Source: Sinorhizobium kostiense
GTDB taxonomy: Bacteria > Pseudomonadota > Alphaproteobacteria > Rhizobiales > Rhizobiaceae
NCBI RefSeq assembly: GCF_017874595.1
Contig: NZ_JAGILA010000004.1
Coordinates: 186,001-250,000, forward strand
Length of the DNA stretch: 64,000 nucleotides
Direction of reading: 5' to 3'
A model generated the notes under the pieces. The model saw only the letters and a list, made by a program, of their open reading frames with translations, was not told the origin of the DNA and did no database searches. Position numbers and translations under genes: made by a program. Positions 53,433 through 62,180 of this stretch are shown here, piece by piece (the stretch's first letter is position 1; every line of letters begins with the position of its first letter).

Positions 53433-53470
53433 CAAACAAAAGCCCATGAACGGCTACGGCGCTCATGGGC
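53433..53470 (-). terminator. Rho-independent terminator for a minus-strand transcript
   Basis: On the minus strand the stem GCCCATGA/TCATGGGC with a 13-base loop is followed directly by TTTTGTTT. The only candidate gene it can serve is the 25-residue frame at 53573-53650, about 100 bases upstream. Confidence 0.8.
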
Positions 53471-53572
53471 ATCATCTTCATTGCAGCGTTTAGACCGGGT
53501 GCTCTCGGAGCGGCCTGCCTCTCATCGTTGCTGCTAGATGGATGTTCGGACTGGACTTTCAGCGGCCTTTCA

Positions 53573-53650
53573 TCAGACGAAGATCATAACGGCCACGAAT
53601 GCGAACGCTGCACTGATCATGAGGACATTCAACGAATGTGTTAGTCCCAT
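53573..53650 (-). CDS. Possible 25-residue single-pass membrane peptide
   Basis: The frame encodes MGLTHSLNVLMISAAFAFVA plus VMIFV: a short polar start followed by one hydrophobic helix of about 18 residues. GGAGGATC lies about 9 bases before the ATG. A Rho-independent terminator lies about 100 bases downstream on the same strand, so a short dedicated transcript seems likely. I do not recognise a family. It may be an authentic membrane small protein, or the leader of a small RNA. Confidence 0.55.
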   Translation of the reverse strand: MGLTHSLNVLMISAAFAFVAVMIFV

Positions 53651-53893
53651 AGGATGATCCTCCCTGCGTTGACGGCTAAAACATAGGGTGAAATCACGGC
53701 GCTTCAAAGCAAAACTTGTGCTGCAGCGCGAAAGCAGGCCCGCAGCCTTCGCCAATTCACAGGCGTAAGCGCTTGATTTCCTACAAACAAATTGGTCGCC
53801 ACATTTTTTTCATATTTACTGCCGCGGCGTTAATATGAATGGCTGTAACGTCTCGTGAATGTGCCGGCGGCTGGCAGCCGTCTGTCGATTCAC

Positions 53894-54832
53894 TCAGCTC
53901 GACCGGCGCGGCTTGAGCACTCGCCCATCGAGAAGGACGAGACCCGATGCGATCAAAGCCATTCCTGCGAGGTCGACCGGCTGCAGCGTTTCGCCAAGAA
54001 AGAGAAATCCAAGCAGGATTGCGCTCGGCGGAACCAGTAACGTCACCAGTGACGTGTTGGTGGCGCCCGCCTCCGCGATGATCCGGAAGTAGAGGATATA
54101 GGCATAGGCGGTGGATACGAGGGCGAGTCCAAGAACGGCCAAAAGAGCTGAAAGAGGCGGGGCGGGCAGGGTCCAGGGCGTATCGACGAAGAGCGCGACC
54201 GGCAGCATGAGGAGCGTCGAGGCGGTCAACTGTCCAGCGGCCGTGACCGGCGGCGCGAGATCGCGGAACCGCTTGCTATAGATAGCGGAAAAGCCATAGC
54301 TGACCGCAGCGAGCACTGGCAGCACCAGCGCCCAGAGCGGCACATTGCCGCTCCGGCCGTAGACGTCCAGCAAGGCACCCGGTCCGATCAGCACCACCGT
54401 TCCGGCAAGCCCGAGCAGGCAACCATTGATCTTGGCCGCGTTCAGCTTCTCGTCCTCGGTCGCCATATTGGCGATCAGCACCGTCCAAACGGGCGTCGTC
54501 GCATTCAGGATGGCGGCGAGGCCGGCACCGATATGGGTTTGACCGAGAAAGATGAAGGCGTGCGGGATCGCATTGTTGATGAGACCCATCAGCAGGAATT
54601 CCCGCCAGCGCGTGAAGAGGGCAGAATAGAGCCCATGACGGCCACGCAGGTAAAGGTGCAAGGCAAGAGCGGCGAGAGCGACACGTAAAAGCACCAGGGT
54701 AAAAGGCGGCACATGGGCGACGGCGACGCGCGCGAAGAAGAAGGAGCCACCCCAGATAAGGCCAAGCAGCATCAGTAGCGTCCAAAGGCGCAAACTCATG
54801 CTGGTGTGTACGCTGTTTTCGGATGAAAGCAT
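53894..54832 (-). CDS. EamA/DMT-family transporter
   Basis: This 312-residue membrane protein contains two EamA repeats (about 17-145 and 165-300) with ten helices, starting LRLWTLLMLLGLIWGGSFFF. Conserved EamA stretches are LRVALAALALHLYLRG and FIFLGQTHIGAGLAAILNATTPVWT. Family members export amino acids and related metabolites. The ATG at 54832 is chosen by length; 54799 is another possibility, and neither has a strong ribosome-binding site. It is monocistronic. Confidence 0.9.
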   Translation of the reverse strand: MLSSENSVHTSMSLRLWTLLMLLGLIWGGSFFFARVAVAHVPPFTLVLLRVALAALALHLYLRGRHGLYSALFTRWREFLLMGLINNAIPHAFIFLGQTHIGAGLAAILNATTPVWTVLIANMATEDEKLNAAKINGCLLGLAGTVVLIGPGALLDVYGRSGNVPLWALVLPVLAAVSYGFSAIYSKRFRDLAPPVTAAGQLTASTLLMLPVALFVDTPWTLPAPPLSALLAVLGLALVSTAYAYILYFRIIAEAGATNTSLVTLLVPPSAILLGFLFLGETLQPVDLAGMALIASGLVLLDGRVLKPRRSS

Positions 54833-54944
54833 GGGTGCCTGCTCTGATTGGGGCGGCATCGGTCGATTTGAGGCGAGACATGCGGTAGCAAGCGAAAGCG
54901 AGCATTGCCACCCGCTTCTTGTCACTGTCTGAGGCGCTCTGGCT

Positions 54945-56147
54945 TCAGAGCGCGTCGAGCACTTCCGGAGTCGCCCAGCCATCGGCAGGAAGGCCGAGCT
55001 TCAACTGTTCCTTCTGCAAGGCCGTGCGCGTGCCGGCGCCGAGAATGCCGTCGATCTTGCCGACGTCGTGGCCGAGCGCCTGCAACTTTTCCTGAAGCGC
55101 CTTCATTTCCGCGTCACCCAACCCAGGGTCCGGATTCCCGGACTGATAAGGCGGCGCGCCGGCGAGACGCGTGGCGAAATAAGCAGCCGAAGTCGTATAG
55201 ATGAAGGACTGGTTCCATTCGAGATAGATGTTGAAGTTCGGATAGGTGAGAAAGGCGACGCCCTTGCGGCCCTGCGGCAGCACCAGGGAGGACTCCAGCG
55301 AGGTGTGGGCGGTATTGCCGTCGCGCGGCTTTACACCGAGGGCAAACCAGTCGCCCGCCGTCATGCCCGGCTGAAGTCCGGTCTTTTCCCAGGGAAGCTG
55401 ATCGGGAACGATGACTTCCTGTATCCAGGGTTGCCCGGCCTTGAAGCCGAGGCTCTGTATGAACCTCGCCGCGGTCAGGATGGCGTCCGGCGCACTCTTC
55501 TTGAGATTGACGTGGCCGTCGCCATCGCCGTCGACGCCATAGGCGATGATATCCTCCGGCAGCATTTGTACCTGGCCGATCTCGCCGGCCCAGGCGCCGG
55601 TGGTCGTCTCAGGGTCGAGATCGCCGTGCTTGACCATGTCGATCGCGGCGAGAAGCTGCGGCCGGAACATTTCCGGGCGGCGGCAGTCATGCGCCAAGGT
55701 TACCAGGGCATTGCGCGTGTTGAAGTCGCCCTGGACCGCGCCGAAGTCCGTCTCCATCGCCCAGAATGCGGTTATTACCGGTGCCGGCACGCCGAACTCC
55801 TGTTCTGCGCGTGCGAAGACCTCGGCATATTCCCGCATCTTCTGCGCGCCGATATCGAGCCTGGCCTTGCTGACGGTACGTTTCGAAAATTCCGTGAAGG
55901 TCTGCTTGAAGACGCCTTGGGCGCGGTCGCGGCTCAAAACCTTGTTGTCGATGGAAGCTCCCGCAAGCGCACGATCGGCGTCCTCGGCGGGAACGCCGCG
56001 CGCGACGGCCTCGACCTTGACCCCTTCAAGAAAGGCCCGGAGATCACCGCCGCAGGTGACAGGCGCACTTGTCTCGGCCTGGGTTTGCGCCAGTACCGAG
56101 GTGCTGGCGAGCGCGAGCAGTCCGAGGGAGAGAAGGGTCTTGCGCAT
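54945..56147 (-). CDS. Lytic murein transglycosylase, MltB type (SLT_2 + PG-binding)
   Basis: This 400-residue periplasmic enzyme has a signal peptide (about 1-20, STSVLA-QT), an SLT_2/MltB catalytic domain at about 35-325 with catalytic Glu132 in AFWAMETDFG, and a C-terminal PG_binding_1 domain at about 345-400 (LQEKLQALGHDVGKIDGILG). It cleaves the glycan strand, forming 1,6-anhydro-muramyl ends. There is no lipobox, so it is soluble in the periplasm. Two more wall-degrading enzymes lie within 7 kb. Confidence 0.94.
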   Translation of the reverse strand: MRKTLLSLGLLALASTSVLAQTQAETSAPVTCGGDLRAFLEGVKVEAVARGVPAEDADRALAGASIDNKVLSRDRAQGVFKQTFTEFSKRTVSKARLDIGAQKMREYAEVFARAEQEFGVPAPVITAFWAMETDFGAVQGDFNTRNALVTLAHDCRRPEMFRPQLLAAIDMVKHGDLDPETTTGAWAGEIGQVQMLPEDIIAYGVDGDGDGHVNLKKSAPDAILTAARFIQSLGFKAGQPWIQEVIVPDQLPWEKTGLQPGMTAGDWFALGVKPRDGNTAHTSLESSLVLPQGRKGVAFLTYPNFNIYLEWNQSFIYTTSAAYFATRLAGAPPYQSGNPDPGLGDAEMKALQEKLQALGHDVGKIDGILGAGTRTALQKEQLKLGLPADGWATPEVLDAL

Positions 56148-56261
56148 CTGAGATCCTTTCCATGGCTGCCACCGTCGAAGCAGCCGGTCTTCGCAATCTG
56201 TCCTGGAGCAAATCCGCCAATGCCTTTCCAGAGCTTTATGACGGAATGAAGAAAGCTGCGC

Positions 56262-57047
56262 CTATCTTGCCTGCGAGACGGCAGCGACCCACTTCTGCCA
56301 GTTCTTGGCGGAACCGGCGAAGGCGTTGATATCCGTATGGCCGTCTATCCCCGGAATGACGCCGGTGCTGGTGTACTGCCAGAAGGCCCAGCGGCGGTCG
56401 ACATAGATATCCTTGGGGTGTTTGGCGACTGAGCGAACCCAGAAGTGATAGTCGTTGAACGCGCCGACGAGATTGTCGCGATGGAAGTCGACCGAGGTGT
56501 AAATGATCGGGCGCTTGCCGTAATGGGCTTCAAGCCGGTCCATGAACCGCTTCATTTCGGCGCGCACGGTTTCCGGCGAAGGGCGGTAGCGACAGGTCTT
56601 CGATTCCCCGTTCCATTCGACGTCGAGCACCGGCGGCAGATGAACAGCGCTCCTCGGCACATTGGCGATGAACCAGTCGGCTTGAGCGTCGGCGGTCGAG
56701 CAGAAATAGTAGAAATGGTAGGGTGCGTAGGCAATTCCGGCGGCGCGAGCCTGCGGCCAATATTCGTTGAACCGGGCATCGAGCCGATCCTTGCCCTCGG
56801 TGGCCTTGATGAAGGCAAAGGACACGCCGGAATTCTTGACCCTCGCCCAATCGATATTGCCATTCCACTTCGAGATGTCGATGCCGTGAATGCTGTGGCG
56901 GTGCGGCGTACGCCCGCCAAAGTCCTGCGGGTCGGTATCGTGGAAGCGCGGCGGTATGGAGGCCGTATTCACGAGATCGTAATCGGTGGACGAGCAGGCG
57001 GACAGAAGGGTCGCGATTGGCAGCAGGGCCAGAAGAAGCCGGCGCAT
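56262..57047 (-). CDS. GH25-family lysozyme lipoprotein
   Basis: This 261-residue protein has a lipoprotein signal with lipobox LLSAC (Cys18) and a glycoside hydrolase family 25 domain at about 52-255. GH25 landmarks are HGIDISKWNGNIDW with Asp57, FAFIKATEGKD, and the catalytic pair Asp142/Glu144 in VLDVEWNG. The WQYTSTGVIPGIDGHTDINAF end is typical. It would be anchored in a membrane facing the periplasm and cut muramic-acid linkages. The ATG at 57047 is preferred over an in-frame start 13 codons upstream because it begins the signal peptide. Confidence 0.93.
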   Translation of the reverse strand: MRRLLLALLPIATLLSACSSTDYDLVNTASIPPRFHDTDPQDFGGRTPHRHSIHGIDISKWNGNIDWARVKNSGVSFAFIKATEGKDRLDARFNEYWPQARAAGIAYAPYHFYYFCSTADAQADWFIANVPRSAVHLPPVLDVEWNGESKTCRYRPSPETVRAEMKRFMDRLEAHYGKRPIIYTSVDFHRDNLVGAFNDYHFWVRSVAKHPKDIYVDRRWAFWQYTSTGVIPGIDGHTDINAFAGSAKNWQKWVAAVSQAR

Positions 57048-57209
57048 GAGGGTTCCGTTTGGAGACGAAAGACGATCCTGCCTCACGCAATGGCTTCCAT
57101 GTTTTTGCGATGTCCCCCACGGAGGCGTGCCCTCCTTTTCATCATATCATCGTAAAAATTGCGTTAGCTCAAGTCATAATTGTAGTCATGTCTACAACGA
57201 GAACAGGCT

Positions 57210-57315
57210 ACTGCATGTCTCCTTAGATCGACCTCGGTGTAAGGACAAAGGCATGCAGCAATTCAAAGTGCTACAGCGATCTTTGCGCGCCTGATACGAG
57301 GCTCGGCGCTGTAGG
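57210..57315 (+). repeat. RIME-like element
   Basis: Same order of blocks as 24554-24659: CTGCATGTCTCCTTAGATCG with its partner GGTGTAAGGA.. and GCATGCAG, then AATTCAAAGTGCTACAGCG, the TTTGCGCGCCTGAT segment and CGGCGCTGTAGGG. It fills much of the gap between the GH25 gene and btaB. Confidence 0.85.
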
Positions 57316-57335
57316 GACCGCACGGGCCAACGGGC

Positions 57336-58007
57336 CTATTCGACCGCAGCCTTTCGGTGGTAGACGGCAAGCCAGGCATAGCCTCTGCCGATCGATTTCA
57401 GCTGAAGTGCCGCCCCCTGGCGCTCGGCGTTCCGGCGGAGGACGTCGAAGAGCATTTCGCGCGGGGTGACATGGAATCGCCGGAGCCATGCCTGGAGGAG
57501 GCGACGGAAGCCGCCGGGCCACCCCTCCTGCTGGCCGAAATCGGCGATGTGCAGCGAGCCACCGGGCTTAAGGGCCGCAATTGCCGCATCGATGGCTCTT
57601 TCCCATTCGGGAATCATCGACAAAGCATAGGAAATGACGATGCGGTCGAAACCGCTTTCGCCGAAATCGGCAGCGCTGAAATTCGTGGCGTCGGCGACGA
57701 TGAGGGTCGCGGCCGGCCGGTCCTTCCGGCCTAGCTTTACGCGGGCACTTGCCAGCATCTCGGCCGAAATGTCGAGGCCGAAGAGGCGTACCCCCGAATA
57801 GAGATCGCCGATCAGGGCGAGATTGCGACCGGTCCCGCAGCCGACTTCCAGGACTGAGGCGCCGGGCGGCGCCTCAAGTTCGCGGATCATCGTATCGCGC
57901 CCGAACAGGTAGTATTTCCGGGTGGCATCATAGATGTACCGTTGATACCGGTACATCCGGTCCATGAGCCGGGCGTGATTGTTCTCAGCGACCTGCACGG
58001 CGCTCAT
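57336..58007 (-). CDS. btaB: BtaB: S-adenosylmethionine-dependent N-methyltransferase of betaine-lipid synthesis
   Basis: This 223-residue class I methyltransferase has the SAM motif SVLEVGCGTGRNLALIGDLY at about 54-73, followed by LFGLDISAEMLASARVKLG. In rhizobia BtaB methylates diacylglyceryl-homoserine three times to give the phosphorus-free membrane lipid DGTS. The conserved start AENNHARLMDRMYRYQRYIY fits BtaB. Its ATG overlaps the stop of btaA (ATGA), and that linkage is the main evidence for the assignment. Confidence 0.92.
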   Translation of the reverse strand: MSAVQVAENNHARLMDRMYRYQRYIYDATRKYYLFGRDTMIRELEAPPGASVLEVGCGTGRNLALIGDLYSGVRLFGLDISAEMLASARVKLGRKDRPAATLIVADATNFSAADFGESGFDRIVISYALSMIPEWERAIDAAIAALKPGGSLHIADFGQQEGWPGGFRRLLQAWLRRFHVTPREMLFDVLRRNAERQGAALQLKSIGRGYAWLAVYHRKAAVE

Positions 58008-59254
58008 GCCTTCTTCCGGTAGATGTGGAAGCCGCCGTAGATCGCCGAACGGTCGTTGGCGCCGAGTTTCCGCGAAGCCTCGGCGTCGTAGTGCCACTGG
58101 TCGAGCAGTGCGGGCGAAACGCGTCCATGGAGGATGCTGGCTTCGGCGGCCGTGCGGAAGATCACCACGGCGCCCGCATCCGCCGTGCGAGTGATTTCGC
58201 TCCAGAGATCGTTCAACTGCCGGTCGCTCATCCAATCCTGCGCGTCGAGCAACACGTAACGGTCCACCGACGAAGCAGGCTTGCGGGCAAGCAGCTCCGT
58301 CAGGCTTTCGTGATGGACGACGACGCGATCGGCGTGGTCACGGATCGTCTCGTATCGCGAGGCCTGCAGGTAGGGCGGCAGGTCGCCCTCGTGCGGCAGC
58401 GGGTAGCGCCGCGCGAACGCCTGCCAGGCAAAATAGTTCTCGCGAAGCGGAAAATGGCAGGTCAGCTTTTCAAGCCGATGGCGCAGGACAGCGGCGAGCG
58501 ACTTCTCTTCGGTGAGGCTTGCGAGTTCATCGAACTGCTGAGGCGGAATGCCGAGCCCGAAGAGCGAGCTCTTGCGGCCGGTGAGCCACCGGATGACCGG
58601 CCGATCGAAAAGCGGGGCGAGCTTGTCGTCGAAAAACTGGCGCTGCTCGCGCATCGAGCGCGCCTGGACGAAATCCGCCGGATTGACGCCGTGGAGCCGC
58701 GCTAGAATGTGGCTGGCGGCGATGAAACGGCCAAGCAGGCCGGTGCGATAGATGTTCCGGCCGAAGACGCCGATGCGGCGGCGACCGGTCAAGTCGCGGC
58801 CGCTCCAATAGTCGCGGCTCACCGCGTCAAGCTTCGGCGCGATAAACAGGTCGAAGGCCTGGCAGTTCGAGCGCGTGCCGGCGGTGGCGAGGAACCGCAC
58901 CACGTCCTTGTGGCACGGCAGGTGACGGAAAGCCGCGATTTTCAGCCGGTTGAGCGCAATGTGGTGCGGATTGAGGTCGACGACGTCGATCCGGTCCGGA
59001 GCGGCGGAAAGATAGGTCAGCACGTTGCAGCCGCCGGAGCCGATCGTCACGATCCGGTGTCCAGGGCGGATCCGCATCGCTTCCATGTCGACGATCGGAT
59101 CCTCCCAGATCTGGGGGTAGACGAGGCCGGAGAAGAGCAGCCCGAACAGGCGCTCCGATAGGCCTGCGAGCGAGAGGGCCTTGTGCTGGTGGAGCGCACT
59201 TTTCAGCTTCGCATTCTTCCTGCCGAAGCCGGCATCGGGGGCGAGTTCGGTCAT
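58004..59254 (-). CDS. btaA: BtaA: SAM:diacylglycerol 3-amino-3-carboxypropyltransferase (DUF3419)
   Basis: This 416-residue protein matches the DUF3419/BtaA family: LSERLFGLLFSGLVYPQIWE, DMEAMRIRPGHRIVTIGSGG, VVDLNPHHIALNRLKIAAF, and VLLDAQDWMSDRQLNDLW near the C-terminus. It transfers the aminocarboxypropyl group of SAM to diacylglycerol, the first step of DGTS synthesis, at the cytoplasmic membrane. It is the promoter-proximal gene of the btaAB pair. In Sinorhizobium the pathway is induced by phosphate starvation. Confidence 0.94.
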   Translation of the reverse strand: MTELAPDAGFGRKNAKLKSALHQHKALSLAGLSERLFGLLFSGLVYPQIWEDPIVDMEAMRIRPGHRIVTIGSGGCNVLTYLSAAPDRIDVVDLNPHHIALNRLKIAAFRHLPCHKDVVRFLATAGTRSNCQAFDLFIAPKLDAVSRDYWSGRDLTGRRRIGVFGRNIYRTGLLGRFIAASHILARLHGVNPADFVQARSMREQRQFFDDKLAPLFDRPVIRWLTGRKSSLFGLGIPPQQFDELASLTEEKSLAAVLRHRLEKLTCHFPLRENYFAWQAFARRYPLPHEGDLPPYLQASRYETIRDHADRVVVHHESLTELLARKPASSVDRYVLLDAQDWMSDRQLNDLWSEITRTADAGAVVIFRTAAEASILHGRVSPALLDQWHYDAEASRKLGANDRSAIYGGFHIYRKKA

Positions 59255-59290
59255 TATCTGCCATCCAGTTGAAACTGAGCCGCTTCTAAA

Positions 59291-59316
59291 ATGACTCGAC
59301 TACACTTTGATGACGG
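59291..59316 (-). promoter_or_regulatory. Weak candidate Pho box upstream of btaA
   Basis: On the minus strand, CCGTCATCAAA is followed by GTGTAGTCGAG and TCATTTT at 11-base spacing, about 40-60 bases before the btaA ATG. The first unit fits the PhoB half-site CTGTCAT well and the second only partly. The call leans on known phosphate control of btaAB in rhizobia. Confidence 0.35.
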
Positions 59317-59357
59317 GAAGGCTGTGCATCGCTCGCGTTTCAATCTCCTACTGCGTT

Positions 59358-59394
59358 CTCCTTTGCGCGTCCGGCAAACGCGCGGCGCTATAGG
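59358..59394 (+). repeat. RIME-like element, fragment
   Basis: Only the second palindrome is left: CTCCTTTGCGCGTCCGGCAA followed by ACGCGCGGCGCTATAGG. It lies between btaA and the serine hydrolase gene. Confidence 0.65.
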
Positions 59395-59454
59395 TGATCC
59401 ATGGGGCTTTTCCTTTCTCCGAAATCCTGATTTCCTGTTGGAACAGGAGGAAGC

Positions 59455-60822
59455 ATGAGGGCTTTGTCGAAGAAACTCGGGGTCTTTGCCATTGCGCTAC
59501 CGGCGGCCGCCGCCGGGTGGCTCGCGCTGTATCCGCCGGAGCTCTTGAAAGTGGGCGACGGATACGCGGCAAAGATCGCCTGTTCCAATGTTTTCCTTGC
59601 CGGTCGCGACCCGCATGACGTCCTTGCCGAGGACGTTCAGGCTCCGGGGCACCCGTTGCTCAAGTTCGTCAGCGTCTCGGTGGACCGTGCTCAGCGGAGT
59701 GTCACGGCGCGCATATTCGGCTTTGCGGCACCCCGTCGCGCCGTCTATCGGCCCGGATACGGCTGCACCAGCGGGCAGGATGGCGCTTTTCAGGCTGTCG
59801 CGAGCCCGGCAGCGGAAGGCGGCGGCACCGCCGCGGCGCCCAAGACACAGCAGCCGGATGCCAATTGGCCGGAGGGAAGTCGGGCGGAGATTGATCCGAG
59901 CATCCAGGCGATCATCGAGGACCCGGCGCTCGCCGGTGAAGGCATCCGGGCAATCGCCGTCGTCCGCAATGGCCGATTGGTCGCGGAGAGCTACGGCCCC
60001 GGCTTCGGCCGCGACAAGCCCTTGCTCGGCTGGTCGATGACGAAAACCGTTACGGCGGCGCTCGTCGGATTGCGCATCGGCGAGGGGCGCATGGATCCGG
60101 AGCAGAAGAACCTGTTGCCGGAATGGAGCGGCGACGAGCGTGCCGAAATCAAGCTTTCCGATCTCCTGGCGATGCAGAGCGGGCTCGCCTTCAACGAGGA
60201 GTACGGAGACGTCACCGATGTGACGCGGATGCTCTTTCTGGAAAGCGATATGGCGGGCTTCGCCGCATCGAAGCCGCTTGAAGCGGCGCCCGGATCGCAG
60301 TTCCGTTATTCGAGCGGTACCAGCAGCATTCTGTCGCGGCTCTGGATGCGTTCGTTCGACGATCCGGCGGCGGCGCTTGCCTATCCGAGACAGGCGCTCT
60401 TCGGTCCGCTCGGAATGACGAGCGCGGTGTTGGAAACGGATGCGAGCGGCACCTTCGTCGGCTCTTCCTATATGTATGCGACGGCACAGGACTGGGCGCG
60501 TTTTGCCCAGTTCCTGCTGGAGGGGGGACGTTGGAAGGGCAGGGCGCTGCTGCCCGAGGGCTATGTGACCTTCATGCGAACCCCGTCGCGCGCTTCCGCC
60601 GGCGATTACGGTTCGGCCCAGGTCTGGCTTACGGCGAACGGCGTAGGGGCCGGGGAGGGCAACTTCCCGGCGGACAGCTTCTGGATGCTCGGGCATGACG
60701 GACAAGCGATCATGATAGTCCCGTCGCTTCGTCTCGCCGTCGTCCGGCTCGGCCTCACGCCTTGGATCGACGGCTACAATGTGCAGGCGCTGAACGCGCG
60801 GATCATCGATGCGCTCGATTGA
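59455..60822 (+). CDS. Serine hydrolase of the beta-lactamase/class C family, membrane-anchored
   Basis: This 455-residue protein has an N-terminal hydrophobic segment (about 8-28) that serves as signal anchor, a linker to about 140, and a beta-lactamase-fold domain at about 145-450. The SxxK motif is SMTK at 194-197, the second motif YSSG at 285-288 stands for YxN, and GHDGQ near 413 fills the KTG position. Relatives include 6-aminohexanoate-dimer hydrolase and esterases (EstB type). Resistance to beta-lactams is not implied. The ATG follows AGGAGGAAGC closely. Confidence 0.9.
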   Translation: MRALSKKLGVFAIALPAAAAGWLALYPPELLKVGDGYAAKIACSNVFLAGRDPHDVLAEDVQAPGHPLLKFVSVSVDRAQRSVTARIFGFAAPRRAVYRPGYGCTSGQDGAFQAVASPAAEGGGTAAAPKTQQPDANWPEGSRAEIDPSIQAIIEDPALAGEGIRAIAVVRNGRLVAESYGPGFGRDKPLLGWSMTKTVTAALVGLRIGEGRMDPEQKNLLPEWSGDERAEIKLSDLLAMQSGLAFNEEYGDVTDVTRMLFLESDMAGFAASKPLEAAPGSQFRYSSGTSSILSRLWMRSFDDPAAALAYPRQALFGPLGMTSAVLETDASGTFVGSSYMYATAQDWARFAQFLLEGGRWKGRALLPEGYVTFMRTPSRASAGDYGSAQVWLTANGVGAGEGNFPADSFWMLGHDGQAIMIVPSLRLAVVRLGLTPWIDGYNVQALNARIIDALD

Positions 60823-60913
60823 GCGCATGGATCTCTGCTTGGCCTAAGACACATAATAGGCGGGGGTGGTGCTCTACCCCTCCGGCAGGCCAGAGGGGGT
60901 TACCGCCGCAAAC

Positions 60914-61888
60914 TTACCGGATGCCGAGCTCGTCGAGCATGCCACGGCGCTTGGCGTGATAATAGTAGCCGCTGGCATAGAGCTTCACGGCGCCGTCGTG
61001 CTGGTTGTCGGCGACCATCCAGGCTCCGCGCAGGTACTTCGTCGCATATCTCAGGTTCGTCTCCGCGTCGAACAGGCCCTCGGGCGGCCCATCGTAGCCA
61101 AGGCCCCGGGCGGTGTTGTAGCGGATCTGCATGAGGCCGTAATTGCCCCTGCTGTAGGCGCGGGGATTATAATTGCTCTCGCGCTTGACGACGCGATGCA
61201 CGAGTTCGAGCGGAAGCCCGTTGAGTTCGGCATAGTGCTCGATCAGCCGGTCGAGCTCCGGCCGGGAGCTTGTCGGCGCCTTATTAAGCTTCAGCGAATC
61301 GGGAATGATCTCCGCGACCGCCCCGACCGCAGAGCCGATAACGCCCGTCTTCGGCCGCTCCGTCGGAACGATCATGCGTTTGGCGACAAGTGTCTCAAGG
61401 CCGACGGGCTCGCCCGTGTCGAAATCCGATTCCCATGCGGCAGCGATGCCGAGGACCGGGCCGGACGGTTCAGCGCTCGCCGAACCGTTGGGGGCTGCAG
61501 CTGAAGAAGCGCCCGCCATTGCCGCCTCCAGAGCCTGTGCAGGCTTCGCCGTCGGTACCGCTGCCGTCTGGGGCGCGGCAAAGGCGAGGGTCGCGTCCGT
61601 TGCCGAAACGGAGTTGCCTTCCGCGGCGGCTGTCGTTGCTTCCGCAGCCGGCGGCTTTGCCTCGGAGGCGAGCGCGGCCGAAGCTTCAGCCGCCGTGCCT
61701 GCCGGTGTCGGCAGCGCATAGGCCGTCATTTCCGTGCCCGGCTTCGGGATGGGGGTAACAGTCTGCACGGCGGTCAGTTCTTCGAGCGACGTATGCTCAA
61801 CCGTGGAGCACCCGGAGGCAAATGCGAGGGAAACCAGTGCAGTAGCAGCAAGTGCCTGTTTCGAAAGGGGGATACGGATCTTCGCCAT
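60914..61888 (-). CDS. Lytic transglycosylase lipoprotein (SLT domain)
   Basis: This 324-residue protein has a lipoprotein signal with lipobox FASGC (Cys27), a long Ala/Pro/Thr-rich linker (about 40-150), and an SLT goose-type lysozyme domain at about 215-320. The catalytic Glu is in VVKRESNYNPRAYS, followed by the GLMQIRYNTARGLGY motif. It would cleave peptidoglycan at the outer-membrane side of the periplasm. The ATG at 61888 begins the signal peptide. It is convergent with the serine hydrolase gene. Confidence 0.93.
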   Translation of the reverse strand: MAKIRIPLSKQALAATALVSLAFASGCSTVEHTSLEELTAVQTVTPIPKPGTEMTAYALPTPAGTAAEASAALASEAKPPAAEATTAAAEGNSVSATDATLAFAAPQTAAVPTAKPAQALEAAMAGASSAAAPNGSASAEPSGPVLGIAAAWESDFDTGEPVGLETLVAKRMIVPTERPKTGVIGSAVGAVAEIIPDSLKLNKAPTSSRPELDRLIEHYAELNGLPLELVHRVVKRESNYNPRAYSRGNYGLMQIRYNTARGLGYDGPPEGLFDAETNLRYATKYLRGAWMVADNQHDGAVKLYASGYYYHAKRRGMLDELGIR

Positions 61889-62062
61889 GCTGTCACTTTC
61901 GTGCTTCCGGGCCCCGTAGCCCCTCACAAATCCGCGGCTGCCAGCCGCTGCGCTTGAATCTCCCTTAACCTATGCTGCCGGTTGCGGCAAGGCCGGCGAG
62001 CTTCAACCAAAGCGTCCGATCAGGGATCGGATGATCCGCCGGAGCGTGGGAATACCCTTCAT

Positions 62063-62121
62063 GCTACAGAGCCGCGCGTCTTATCAGACGCGCAGAGGTC
62101 GCTGTAGCGCTTTGAATCTGC
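62063..62121 (-). repeat. RIME-like element (partial)
   Basis: The block ATGCTACAGAGCCGCGCGTC, a TTATC spacer, AGACGCGCAGAGGTCGCTGT and AGCGCTTTGAAT matches the second palindrome of the complete copies. A GC-rich CCTTCCCCGC/GCGGGGCGAGG stem follows at 62125-62150. Confidence 0.8.
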
Positions 62122-62180
62122 TAGCCCTTCCCCGCAGGCGGGGCGAGGGTTAGCGTGAGGGGCATCACCGAGACGGTATT

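Noticed and set aside
59455..60822. Antibiotic-resistance beta-lactamase
   Set aside because: Motifs are those of the wider serine-hydrolase family (YSSG and GHDGQ instead of YxN and KTG); resistance cannot be inferred.
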